A program made the translations under genes and the position numbers. Below are positions 33,705-41,473 of a stretch of 64,000 bases of DNA, piece by piece; the stretch's first letter is position 1; each line of letters begins with the position of its first letter. The stretch is taken from assembly GCA_048526005.1 (NCBI GenBank), contig DBFVEH010000004.1:1-64000 (forward strand), written 5' to 3'. The notes under the pieces are model-generated. The model was not told where the DNA came from. It was given only the letters and a program-made list of their open reading frames with translations, and ran no database searches. The DNA comes from QALR01 sp900552255. Lineage in GTDB: Bacteria; Bacillota; Clostridia; Oscillospirales; CAG-272.

Positions 33705-33937
33705 ATATAAAGATATATAGGCAGATTGCCGCACTTGCAATACGGCAACCTTGCATCGAGTGTGGAAGCACCCTATACAACCGGATGACCGGCCCCCGTC
33801 AGTAGAGTAACATATTCTGGAAGTTTTGGCAAGTGGTCTTCGGAAATAGGTTTTATTGTTATGGATTTTTTCGGGTTTTTCCCCGTTTGTCCGTGCAAGT
33901 CTGCGTCTCCCGCACTTGCACGGTTTTTTATTTTTTT
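33705..33937 (+). ncRNA. Structured non-coding RNA 1 (about 230 nt)
   Basis: Consensus promoter, then a 230-nt transcript without a credible frame, ending at an intrinsic terminator. Its 5' domain (33721-33792) has three hairpins: TTGCCG/CGGCAA with loop CACTTGCAATA, a second with loop TGGAAG before CACCC, and CCGG/CCGG. The same domain recurs at 34171-34234. The first loop's CACTTGC (33732-33738) is exactly complementary to GCAAGTG at 33829-33835, a possible pseudoknot. GCACTTGCA (33731-33739) is also identical to part of the terminator's 3' arm, so it can compete for the terminator's 5' arm. This resembles a switch. Not assigned to a known RNA family. Confidence 0.62.
33891..33937 (+). terminator. 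Terminator of RNA 1
   Basis: CCGTGCAAGT at 33891-33900 pairs with ACTTGCACGG at 33914-33923, followed by TTTTTT-A-TTTTTTT. Confidence 0.85.
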
Positions 33938-34159
33938 GTCAATCCTCTCTGTGTACTGTTTTTCACATTTTCAGTACACGTGTTTTTCCTTTTCATTTAC
34001 GGTGCGGAGCAACTCCCCCCGCTCCGCGCCGGACGATTCTGCCGAAACTGTCTTTTCGCCCTATTTTACCTCGAAGAGACATTTTCGGCTTATCATAAGA
34101 TTTCTCGTTCCCATCAAATTCAGTAAAAAACAGACCAAAGAGTTCATCTGTCGTAAAAA

Positions 34160-34526
34160 CAGAAAACCGCCGGCAGGTCACAGCACTTGCAATACTGTGA
34201 CCCTGCTTCGGGTGTGGAAGCACCCTGCGCAACCGGAAATCCGGCACCAACGGTATAGGGGTATTGTATCACGTTTCCCTTCTCTTTGCAAGAGAATAAT
34301 TGGAAATATCTACATATCCGGCGTATTTGGGGAAGTACGTCGTGCAGGTCACGTTATGCCGCACGGCTTTATCGGATGGAAGGGTTCGTTTTGCGGATAT
34401 TTCCGGCGTAAACCCGCCGGTGATAGACTTGCACGCGGGGTTTCATAAGCGGCAAAAGCATTGTTTTCGTCGGATTTCAACGCTTCCTACCGCAGGAAAA
34501 TCCCGCGTGCGGTATTTTGTTTTTTC
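34160..34526 (+). ncRNA. Structured non-coding RNA 2 (about 370 nt or more)
   Basis: No credible frame. The 5' domain 34171-34234 repeats that of RNA 1: GGTCACAG/CTGTGACC with the same loop CACTTGCAATA, GGGTG/CACCC with loop TGGAAG, then CCGG/CCGG. Further pairings: GGAAATATC (34302-34310) with GATATTTCC (34396-34404), CGTGC/GCACG (34341-34365), CCGGCG/CGCCGG (34403-34420). GCACGCGGGGTTT (34431-34443) can pair with AAATCCCGCGTGC (34498-34510), which would break the terminator at 34488-34526. A start site was not found, so the 5' end is a guess. Transcription reading past 34526 would end at 34694-34728. Confidence 0.52.
34488..34526 (+). terminator. Terminator of RNA 2, with competing antiterminator
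   Basis: TACCGCA (34488-34494) with TGCGGTA (34508-34514), then TTTTGTTTTTT. Its 3' half overlaps the partner of the 34431-34443 segment, so the two stems exclude each other. Confidence 0.65.
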
Positions 34527-34693
34527 CGGTGAACTTTATGCCGTGACCTTGCCGCGGGACGCTGTTCATGACGGTGTTTCCGCGGTAGGGGTTGGTGTAA
34601 GGTTCCCTTTCCAGTTTATATATTTATGGGGAGATGTTTCTCCGCTTTTTTCATGTTGCTTTCTCTCTTTTATTTTTAATCCTTCATTTTTAT

Positions 34694-34728
34694 AAAAAGC
34701 GCCACCGTGTTACCGCGGGGCGCTTTTT
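34694..34728. terminator. Bidirectional terminator before the 4-TM gene
   Basis: AAAAAGCGCC and GGCGCTTTTT around a 15-nt loop. It serves the minus-strand gene at 34759 and may also stop transcription from the RNA region. Confidence 0.82.
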
Positions 34729-34758
34729 ATCGATACGGGAACCGAACGCTGTGTGCCT

Positions 34759-35133
34759 TTAAGCTGATTTGCTCACGCCATATATATAAAGCGCAGGCAA
34801 AGCAACCGGAATCACACCGCTGATCACCGTCCACACAGTGGGACCGTTCATGATCGTCGTGAAAAGCGTGACAATCGCAAGCGCCAAAATGATCAATCCA
34901 AGGATTCCGCAAAGCGTTTTGTTCTTGCATTTAAAGCCGAAATATCCCGCGGCAAATTCAAGCACAGCGCATACCCAGCCGGCGCCTGCCGCAAGATATC
35001 CCATGCCGGAAATCACAATCGTTTCACCGACAAGAGAAAGAATCGACGCCACGATAAAGTAAATACCGTAAACAATAAACAAAACGGAAACGATTTTCAA
35101 AAGAAGCGTCGAGCGCGATTTCGTTTTTGACAT
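34759..35133 (-). CDS. Four-TM membrane protein, unrecognised
   Basis: A 124-residue protein with four hydrophobic helices (about 10-33, 40-63, 70-90, 96-116) joined by short loops, a basic N-terminus and no charged residues inside the helices. This is the general shape of DUF308/DoxX-sized small membrane proteins, but I cannot place it. The ribosome site AAAGGACC is 7 nt upstream of the ATG. Confidence 0.7.
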   Translation of the reverse strand: MSKTKSRSTLLLKIVSVLFIVYGIYFIVASILSLVGETIVISGMGYLAAGAGWVCAVLEFAAGYFGFKCKNKTLCGILGLIILALAIVTLFTTIMNGPTVWTVISGVIPVALPALYIYGVSKSA

Positions 35134-35296
35134 AACAAAGGTCCTTTCTGTAAAAAATAATCATAATAATTACATGTCTATGTAATTTCAAGATTAAGTA
35201 TACACAATCGAATATAAAAAATCAACATTTTTTTCAAATTTTATTCATTTTTTCCGGAAAATGAAATTAATAAAAACATTTTGGAAAATCCGAATA

Positions 35297-35325
35297 TTGA
35301 CACCTGTTTTTCTATATGATATGAT
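35297..35325 (+). promoter_or_regulatory. Promoter of the DUF975 gene
   Basis: TTGACA at 35297-35302, 17-nt spacer, TATGAT at 35320-35325. Confidence 0.75.
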
Positions 35326-35387
35326 AGGCATGACTTCACATACGGCGGGATGTCATATTTTATTATTATTTTGAAAGGGACTTTACT

Positions 35388-35963
35388 ATGCTACCCAACT
35401 ATCAAATCAAGACCGAAGCCAAGGCTGCGCTTTCCGGAAACTGGGGCAACGCTATCGGGATCTGGCTCGTCGGCACGGTCATCATGGCTTTGCTCTCAAG
35501 TACCTTTTTCGGCGTTTTCTTAACAGGCGTTATCGTCTATGGCGTCTCGGCAGCCTTTGCCACCCTGATCCGCACCAAGCGCACCAATTTTGATATTTTG
35601 TTCAGCGGATTCCAAAATTTCGGCACCACCTGCGTCGCCGGAATCCTTCAGGGGATCTATATTTTCCTTTGGTCTCTGCTCTTTCTCATCCCCGGAATCG
35701 TCAAAAGCTATTCCTATGCGATGACCTATTATATTATCCTCGACAATCCGAATCTTTCTGCAAATGAAGCGATCACAGAAAGCCGCAAGCTCATGTACGG
35801 GAAAAAGTGGAAGCTCTTCTGCCTCGATTTCAGCTTCATCGGCTGGATTTTGCTTACCGCCTTGACCTTCGGCCTTCTTTCCCTTTATGTGCAGCCGTAT
35901 CATGAAGCCGCAAGAGCGCGCTTCTATGAGGACATCAAGGCGCAGCCGACTGTAGAGGGATGA
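35388..35963 (+). CDS. DUF975 integral membrane protein
   Basis: A 191-residue protein with four to five transmembrane segments and the DUF975 pattern: ALSGNWGNAI at the N-terminus, FLIPGIVKSYSYAMTYYII near 105, and ANEAITESRKLMYGKKWKLF near 125 followed by the last membrane helix. DUF975 proteins are frequent in Clostridia and Bacilli; function unknown. Single-gene transcript between its own promoter and a 16-bp terminator. Confidence 0.85.
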   Translation: MLPNYQIKTEAKAALSGNWGNAIGIWLVGTVIMALLSSTFFGVFLTGVIVYGVSAAFATLIRTKRTNFDILFSGFQNFGTTCVAGILQGIYIFLWSLLFLIPGIVKSYSYAMTYYIILDNPNLSANEAITESRKLMYGKKWKLFCLDFSFIGWILLTALTFGLLSLYVQPYHEAARARFYEDIKAQPTVEG

Positions 35964-35976
35964 TATTTTAAAGCAT

Positions 35977-36012
35977 AGAGAAAGACGGGAGCTTTCGCTC
36001 CCGTCTTTCTCT
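35977..36012. terminator. Bidirectional terminator between the DUF975 gene and galE
   Basis: A perfect 16-bp stem (AGAGAAAGACGGGAGC and complement) around TTTC. Confidence 0.88.
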
Positions 36013-36013
36013 A

Positions 36014-37030
36014 TTACGAATCGTATCCGTTCGGATTCCTGCTCTGCCATCTCCAGCTGTCGCGGCACATGTCCTCCAGCGTCTTTTCCGCTTTCCAGCC
36101 GAGAAGTTCGCGGGATTTCGACGCATCAGCATAGCATTCGGCGACGTCGCCCGCGCGGCGAGGCGCGATCTTATAAGGCACTTTCACGCCGTTCGCCTTT
36201 TCAAAGGCATGCACCATATCGAGCACGCTGTAACCGACGCTGGTACCGAGATTGAAAATCTCGACGCCGCGATGTCCGGCCGCATAATCGATCGCATAGG
36301 CGTGACCGCGGGCGAGATCGACAACATGGATATAGTCGCGCACGCCCGTGCCATCCTTCGTTGGATAGTCGTTGCCGTAGACGGAAAGGCAAGCGAGCTT
36401 CCCGATCGCGACCTGCGAAATATAAGGCATCAGATTGTTCGGGATGCCCTGCGGGTCCTCTCCGATGAGCCCCGATTCATGGGCGCCGACCGGATTGAAA
36501 TAGCGAAGCAGCGTCACGGACAGCTCCGGATCGGCCGCGGCCGCGTCCCTCAGGATAATCTCGATCATATATTTTGTCCAGCCGTAAGGATTGGTGCATC
36601 TTCCGACCGCCGCCGTCTCCTTGATCGGCACCTCGTCCGGCGCGCCGTAAACCGTTGCGGACGAGCTGAAAATGATGTTATGACAGCCGTATTTTTTCAT
36701 GGTTTCGAGCAAGGTGAGTGTCGTATCCAGGTTGTTTCTGTAATAAGCGAGCGGCTTCTCCACCGATTCGCCGACCGCTTTGTATCCCGCGAAATGGATG
36801 ACGATCTCCGGCTTTTCCTTTTCAAAAAGTCCTTCAAGCGCAGGTTTATCCGAAACATCGATCCGATAAAACGGAAAATCCTTTCCGATGATCGTTTTCA
36901 TCCGGTTTAAAACCTCCGGCTTGCTGTTTGAAAAATCATCCGCGACGACAATCTCATGCCCGAGCCCAGCGATTTCGATCGCGGTATGCGACCCGATATA
37001 TCCCGCGCCTCCTGCAAGCAATACCCTCAT
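36014..37030 (-). CDS. galE: UDP-glucose 4-epimerase
   Basis: A 338-residue extended SDR that interconverts UDP-glucose and UDP-galactose. NAD-binding motif GGAGYIGSH at residues 7-15, the catalytic Tyr-x-x-x-Lys in NPYGWTKYMIE, SSSATVYGAP before it, and the GalE-typical RYFNPVGAHESG and GTSVGYSVLD. Start ATG 37030 with GGAGGAGG upstream. Supplies UDP-galactose for surface glycans or handles dietary galactose. Promoter at 37085-37113. Confidence 0.95.
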   Translation of the reverse strand: MRVLLAGGAGYIGSHTAIEIAGLGHEIVVADDFSNSKPEVLNRMKTIIGKDFPFYRIDVSDKPALEGLFEKEKPEIVIHFAGYKAVGESVEKPLAYYRNNLDTTLTLLETMKKYGCHNIIFSSSATVYGAPDEVPIKETAAVGRCTNPYGWTKYMIEIILRDAAAADPELSVTLLRYFNPVGAHESGLIGEDPQGIPNNLMPYISQVAIGKLACLSVYGNDYPTKDGTGVRDYIHVVDLARGHAYAIDYAAGHRGVEIFNLGTSVGYSVLDMVHAFEKANGVKVPYKIAPRRAGDVAECYADASKSRELLGWKAEKTLEDMCRDSWRWQSRNPNGYDS

Positions 37031-37084
37031 AATCACTCCTCCTCCGACGCGCAAAATAAGCGCAAAACGTTATTTTGAGCTTAT

Positions 37085-37113
37085 ATTATAACGCAGCGGC
37101 AAGAAAAAATCAA
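37085..37113 (-). promoter_or_regulatory. Promoter of galE
   Basis: Minus strand: TTGATT at 37108-37113, 17-nt spacer, TATAAT at 37085-37090. Confidence 0.72.
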
Positions 37114-37205
37114 CTGTTTCTCCATAGGATATTGCAATTTTTTTGATTTGTGATATGATGATTTACAGAAAAAATCCTTTCATTTTTCATTTTCGGAGGA
37201 ATACC

Positions 37206-38033
37206 ATGATCAAATTCGATCGATACAAGGACGGGAAGCGGTACGCGCTTACGTTCAGCTATGACGACGGCGGCGCGCAGGACAGGCGTCTCGCTCTGCT
37301 TTTCCGCAAATACGGCATGAAAGCGACGTTCAATCTGATTTCGAGCGGCATTACGAATCCCGAGACGCACGGCGTGCGCGCGGACGAGGTGCGTTCCCTC
37401 TACATCGAAAACGGACATGAGGTCGCCTGCCACACCTATTCGCATCCGCATCTCGAGCGCATGCTCATCGGGGATCAGTACGACGAGATCATGCGCGACC
37501 GCCGGCTTCTCGAGGAGGCGTCCGGCACCATCGTCCGCGGACTCGCCTACCCGTTCGGCACCTACAACGCCGATACCTTCACCGCAATGGAGACCGCCTC
37601 CATCGTTTACGGCAGGACTGCCGGCGCCTCCGGCAATTTCCTTCTGCCGGACGATTTCAAGGTTTGGATCCCGACCACGCATCACAACGAATGTGAGCCG
37701 ATGGTGAAAAAATTCATATACAACGTGGAAAAGGCGCCATGGCGTGCCGGCGGCGTTCTCTATATTTGGGGCCACAGCTACGAATTTGATAACAAAGATT
37801 TCCCTGTCGGCTGGGAAAAATTTGAGGAGATCCTGTCGGAGCTCCACAAACGCGAATATGACATTTGGCCTGCCACCAACCTCGAGATCTACGATTATGT
37901 AGGTGCGGTAAAGCGAATCCGCCGTTCTGCGGACGGAAAAACCCTATATAACCCGACAGATACCGACGTATGGGTCTCAAATGACGACAAGCCGCTGCGC
38001 ATCGGCGCTTGTGAATCGGTCATCATTCAATAA
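37206..38033 (+). CDS. Polysaccharide deacetylase-like (NodB) protein
   Basis: A 275-residue protein with a NodB-type domain and no signal peptide. Metal and catalytic motifs: SYDDGG near 18 (motif 1), HTYSHPHLE near 78 (motif 2, two histidines), YPFGTYN near 120 (motif 3) and a final HSYEF. The C-terminal 50 residues form a small beta domain. Members deacetylate GlcNAc-containing polymers or act on other amides. The cytoplasmic location argues for a small soluble substrate. The start is ATG 37206 with GGAGG upstream. Confidence 0.85.
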   Translation: MIKFDRYKDGKRYALTFSYDDGGAQDRRLALLFRKYGMKATFNLISSGITNPETHGVRADEVRSLYIENGHEVACHTYSHPHLERMLIGDQYDEIMRDRRLLEEASGTIVRGLAYPFGTYNADTFTAMETASIVYGRTAGASGNFLLPDDFKVWIPTTHHNECEPMVKKFIYNVEKAPWRAGGVLYIWGHSYEFDNKDFPVGWEKFEEILSELHKREYDIWPATNLEIYDYVGAVKRIRRSADGKTLYNPTDTDVWVSNDDKPLRIGACESVIIQ

Positions 38034-38080
38034 TACATTTGTATCATTGAATTTATACATTTGGATTATATTTAAAAACA

Positions 38081-38116
38081 AGAGCAGGAGCCGCTTTTGC
38101 GGCTCCTGCCGATTTT
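38081..38116. terminator. Terminator between the deacetylase and sigma-factor operon
   Basis: GCAGGAGCCGC at 38084-38094, loop TTTT, complement at 38099-38109, then a T stretch. Confidence 0.82.
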
Positions 38117-38127
38117 TCTGTCATAGG

Positions 38128-38331
38128 TCAATCCACGGCTTCCTCCGCAGCCGCCTGTCCGATCGCATCCACAAGGCACATGACCGCCCTCGCCAACACA
38201 ACGGCGGCACCAAGGCCAAGACAAGCCCGGAAGGCCAGCCGAAGCCGGTTTATTTTCGCTTCGCACTCCTTTGAAAAATCTCCGGTGATCTGAACCGAAT
38301 TGTAAAAGCCTCTGATTCTCTTTTCTATCAT
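38128..38331 (-). CDS. 67-aa single-TM protein following the ECF sigma factor
   Basis: A short protein with a basic amphipathic N-terminus (MIEKRIRGFYNSV) and one hydrophobic helix (about 35-58), ending in an acidic tail. The start is placed at ATG 38331; ATG 38343 and GTG 38358 are in frame. It lies 36 nt after the ECF sigma gene and before a terminator, where anti-sigma factors often sit, but it is too short for a normal anti-sigma domain. Function unknown. Confidence 0.6.
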   Translation of the reverse strand: MIEKRIRGFYNSVQITGDFSKECEAKINRLRLAFRACLGLGAAVVLARAVMCLVDAIGQAAAEEAVD

Positions 38332-38367
38332 AAATACCGCCATCCTTTCCGGGAACACCGTCCGTCG

Positions 38368-38919
38368 TCAAAGCAGATCGCGCAGCTTGGCCGCCGCACG
38401 CTGATATTTTTTCTTGCAGGCCTCCACCGTGATCCCGAGCAGGGAGGCGATCTCCCGATGCCGCAGTCCTGCGTAAACCTTCATGGTGACGATCTGCCGC
38501 TCCTCGTCGTCCAGCGCATCGAGCGCATTTTTGACCTCCATAGAAGAAAGCAGCGTGCTCTCGTCGAAGCGGGTCTCATTTTCAGCGTCGTCCGCACCTG
38601 AGCTTTCAAAACGTCTATGTCGGAAAAGATCGATCGCGACGTTCCTCGCGATCGAAAGCACCCATGCGCGCGCGTTCGTCCCCTTTCGGTAGGAAAAGGC
38701 CTTCTCCAATATCTTGACATACGTTTCCTGAACGACGTCGTCCGAAAGCGAAAAATCGCGCAGAACCGAATAGGCAACCGCGTAGATCTGCCTGTTCATA
38801 TACTGATGAATGACCTTCAGCGCATCTCCGTCGCCGTCGGCGATCCGCAGAATCGCCTTTTCGCATTCGGCGCTCTCAAATATTTTCTCAAAATCCACAG
38901 GACGCACTTTTCCTTTCAT
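38368..38919 (-). CDS. ECF-type RNA polymerase sigma factor
   Basis: A 183-residue sigma-70-family protein with region 2 (YAVAYSVLRDFSLSDDVVQETYVKIL near 48-73) and region 4 (LDDEERQIVTMKVYAGLRHREIASLLGI near 135-162, a clear HTH). No regions 1 or 3, as in ECF factors. The promoter set cannot be derived. The next gene codes for a tiny membrane protein. No other anti-sigma candidate is present. Confidence 0.9.
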   Translation of the reverse strand: MKGKVRPVDFEKIFESAECEKAILRIADGDGDALKVIHQYMNRQIYAVAYSVLRDFSLSDDVVQETYVKILEKAFSYRKGTNARAWVLSIARNVAIDLFRHRRFESSGADDAENETRFDESTLLSSMEVKNALDALDDEERQIVTMKVYAGLRHREIASLLGITVEACKKKYQRAAAKLRDLL

Positions 38920-39024
38920 CTATATTTGTTATAACGAATCAAGCAAGCAAAACGGGACAGTCCCCAGTAAAAATAAGACTGCCGGCACATCTCTTCCAAA
39001 TGCAGAAACTTAACAAATCAAGTG

Positions 39025-39053
39025 TTGACAAATGAAGCCGAATATGATATCAT
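39025..39053 (+). promoter_or_regulatory. Promoter of the HTH_17 protein gene
   Basis: TTGACA at 39025-39030, 17-nt spacer, TATCAT at 39048-39053. Confidence 0.72.
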
Positions 39054-39113
39054 AAAACATGAATTAAAAACACATATATTTTGATCGATTCACACAAAAG
39101 GAGAGTCATATCG

Positions 39114-39572
39114 ATGTCAGAAGTTGAAAGATTATATACGGTCGAGCAGGTCGCAAAAATGACCTCGCTTACCACAAGGACCATCCAAAACTATCTGCGC
39201 ACGGGGATACTGCGCGGACGGAGAATAGGAGGTCAATGGCGCTTCACCGCGACCGATATCCGGGAAATGATAACCAGCAGGAACGGATCGTCCGAAGCGG
39301 CGGCGGAGCAAAGGCAGAACGTCATCGACTTCCTCGACGGCGTCAATACCGATATCGGCGGAGCAACACAAATCTGCACCGTTGTCGATCTCTATCTTCC
39401 GAGAGAAGACGCGGAGAATACATATAACAAGCTCCATGAGCTCGTCGAATCGGAAAAAGGGGAAGCCCACCTCATTCTTCAATACAGCTATGCCGACGCC
39501 GATCAAAAAGCGCGGTTCCTTCTCTTCGCACCGCCGGTGCTCATCGGCAAAGCGATGAAAATTTTAAAATAG
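39114..39572 (+). CDS. Excisionase/MerR-type HTH protein
   Basis: A 152-residue protein. Residues 7-55 are an HTH_17/excisionase-like winged helix (YTVEQVAKMTSLTTRTIQNYLRTGILRGRRIGGQWRF in pieces). The remainder has an alpha/beta pattern that could be a ligand or dimerisation domain (TDIGGATQICTVVDLYLP, AHLILQYSY). This pair of domains is seen in Clostridial regulators of unknown target. Start ATG 39114 with GGAGA upstream. It stands alone between its promoter and a gene-poor stretch. Confidence 0.75.
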   Translation: MSEVERLYTVEQVAKMTSLTTRTIQNYLRTGILRGRRIGGQWRFTATDIREMITSRNGSSEAAAEQRQNVIDFLDGVNTDIGGATQICTVVDLYLPREDAENTYNKLHELVESEKGEAHLILQYSYADADQKARFLLFAPPVLIGKAMKILK

Positions 39573-39862
39573 TCTTCATAGGGGCGGCTGCCGGCCGTCC
39601 TTCTGCTTTTTTGCGCTTATGTGAATTTTTTGAAAGCGGAAGGCGCCGCAGGCACCCTCTCACTTCTCGGGGACAGTCCAGGGGCATCCTCTTCAATATA
39701 TAAAGCATGGCATCGGCTTTTTGTTTATTATAGCATATAGATAGACAAAAAGCAATTCCTTTATCACGCCGAAATACGTTTAAAAAGAATTCTTTCTCTT
39801 TTCATTGACCGCGGGGGATCTTTATGCTATACTGATATCATAAAATAAAAGGGGGCTATCAC
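39573..39862. other. 290-bp intergenic stretch
   Basis: No gene. A weak GC-rich hairpin with TTTTTTG near 39583-39617 probably ends the HTH gene. The promoter of the LRR gene is at 39805-39833. The middle part shows nothing I can name. Confidence 0.5.
39805..39833 (+). promoter_or_regulatory. Promoter of the LRR-ribF-dacA-like operon
   Basis: TTGACC at 39805-39810, 17-nt spacer, TATACT at 39828-39833. Confidence 0.72.
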
Positions 39863-40528
39863 ATGAGAGAAGAGCGGCAAAACGAGAAAACAGGCGGTTT
39901 TTTCTCTGTTTTCACCGATGCGTGGAAATCCCGCGGGATCCCGTTTGTTTTTGAAAAAAGAGACGGGGCCGCCGTCATCACAGGATACCGCGCCAGTCTC
40001 CTGCCGAAAGCGGATATCCCGTCCGTGATTCGTGGGATCCCCGTCAAAAAGATCGGAGCGCGCGCCTTTTTGCAATGCGATTTCATCGAAGAGGTGTTCG
40101 TTTCCGACGGGATCGAAGCGATCGATGCGAACGCCTTTTCCTCTTGTAACAGGCTGACGAAGATCCACATGGCGGATTCCGTGACAAGCATCGGGCGAAA
40201 TGTGTTTTTTGAATGTGAAAACCTTTACGACGTGAAGCTCTCTGCCCTTCTGCGCGAGCTCGGCGCAAGAGCATTTTTCGGATGCACGGGACTGCGGGAT
40301 ATCGAGCTGCCCGACTCACTCGAAAGCATCGGCGATCAGGCCTTCTGCGGATGCAGAAAATTGAAAAGCATCCGGCTGCCGCTTGCCCTGCGCCAGCTTC
40401 CCCGCAGCGCGTTCGACGGCTGCGCTGTCCTCGACAGCATTTATCTCGAACGCGGCTCCTATGCGGATACGGTTCTTTCACAAAGCGACTATTTCGGCAG
40501 CAAGCTGCGATATATACCAAGGATATAA
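39863..40528 (+). CDS. Leucine-rich repeat protein (BspA/LRR_5 type), cytoplasmic
   Basis: A 221-residue protein. From about residue 60 it has five LRR_5 repeats of 23 residues, each with the pattern xxIgxxAFxxCxxLxxixlPdslxxI (for example GARAFFGCTGLRDIELPDS and GDQAFCGCRKLKSIRLP). Most BspA-like proteins are secreted, but this one has no signal peptide and is cotranscribed with ribF 3 nt downstream. Role unknown. Confidence 0.85.
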   Translation: MREERQNEKTGGFFSVFTDAWKSRGIPFVFEKRDGAAVITGYRASLLPKADIPSVIRGIPVKKIGARAFLQCDFIEEVFVSDGIEAIDANAFSSCNRLTKIHMADSVTSIGRNVFFECENLYDVKLSALLRELGARAFFGCTGLRDIELPDSLESIGDQAFCGCRKLKSIRLPLALRQLPRSAFDGCAVLDSIYLERGSYADTVLSQSDYFGSKLRYIPRI

Positions 40529-40531
40529 AAA

Positions 40532-41473
40532 ATGAAGCAAATTGATCTTGCGACCGGCAAGGAGGCCGTTCTTTTGCCGGAGGAGACGCTCTCCTGCGCC
40601 ATCGGGAACTTCGACGGCGTTCATCTCGGCCACAAGGCGCTGATCTCCCTCGCCGCGGCACGGCAGAATACCTCAAAAAGCGCCGTCTGGACCTTTGCCG
40701 AGCCATCCTCGCGGTTTCTGAACGGGAAGCCCGGCCTGCTGTCCTCCGTGGAGGAACGTCTGTCGCTTTTCCACGAGCTCGGCATTGACATCGTTTTCAT
40801 CGAGGATTTCGAGAACGTCCGCGATATGGAAGCCGACGTTTTTGCCAAGGAAATCCTATACCAGCGCTGTCATGTCCGCGCCGCCGTCTGCGGCTTCAAT
40901 TTCCGATACGGGAAAAACGCCGCGGGAACGGCGGAAACGCTCTCCGAAGCGTTTCATGCGCTCGGCGCCTCGGTCACGGTCATGCCGCCCTATCAAATCG
41001 GCGGCGTGACGGTCAGCTCCTCGGAAATCCGCGCGGCGCTCGCGGCGGGAGACGTCGAAACAGCGACAGCCATGCTTGGCAGACCGTATTCCCTCACGGG
41101 AGAGGTCGTCGCGGGAAAAAAGCTCGGGCGTCTGCTCGGCTTTCCGACAGCCAATCAACGCTTTCCCGAAGGGCGCGCAGTCCCGCGGTTCGGCGTATAC
41201 GCCGTGCGCGCCGTCGTGGACGGACATACGTATCCAGGCGTCGCAAACGTCGGCGTGCGTCCCACGGTCGAAAACACGGAGAACGTAAACTGTGAAACCC
41301 ATCTCCTCCGTTTTGACGGCGACCTGTACGGAAAGACGATTCGGGTGGAATTTTGCAGATTCCTGCGTCCGGAAAAGAAATTCGAGAGTCCCGAGGCACT
41401 GCGGGAGGCGGTCATGCACAACATCGAGGAAACCGCAGAATATTTTCGCCCGGAAACGGGGCACGCCTCATGA
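40532..41473 (+). CDS. ribF: Bifunctional riboflavin kinase / FAD synthetase
   Basis: A 313-residue enzyme that phosphorylates riboflavin to FMN and adenylates it to FAD. The N-terminal nucleotidyltransferase domain has IGNFDGVHLGH (residues 17-27), CGFNFRYGKNAAG and VSSSEIRAAL; the C-terminal flavokinase domain has GRLLGFPTANQ, GVYAVRA and ANVGVRPTVEN. Length is standard. The stop overlaps the start of the D-Ala-D-Ala carboxypeptidase-like gene (ATGA). Confidence 0.95.
   Translation: MKQIDLATGKEAVLLPEETLSCAIGNFDGVHLGHKALISLAAARQNTSKSAVWTFAEPSSRFLNGKPGLLSSVEERLSLFHELGIDIVFIEDFENVRDMEADVFAKEILYQRCHVRAAVCGFNFRYGKNAAGTAETLSEAFHALGASVTVMPPYQIGGVTVSSSEIRAALAAGDVETATAMLGRPYSLTGEVVAGKKLGRLLGFPTANQRFPEGRAVPRFGVYAVRAVVDGHTYPGVANVGVRPTVENTENVNCETHLLRFDGDLYGKTIRVEFCRFLRPEKKFESPEALREAVMHNIEETAEYFRPETGHAS

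Noticed and set aside
33833..34695. Several 80-195-codon frames in the RNA region
   Set aside because: Phe/Ser/Cys/Arg-rich translations without ribosome sites, crossing strong terminator hairpins; the hairpin and covariation evidence favours non-coding RNA.
33705..34730. RNase P RNA or tmRNA
   Set aside because: The RNase P GAGGAAAGTCC block and its partner are absent, and there is no tRNA-like end or tag-peptide frame for tmRNA.
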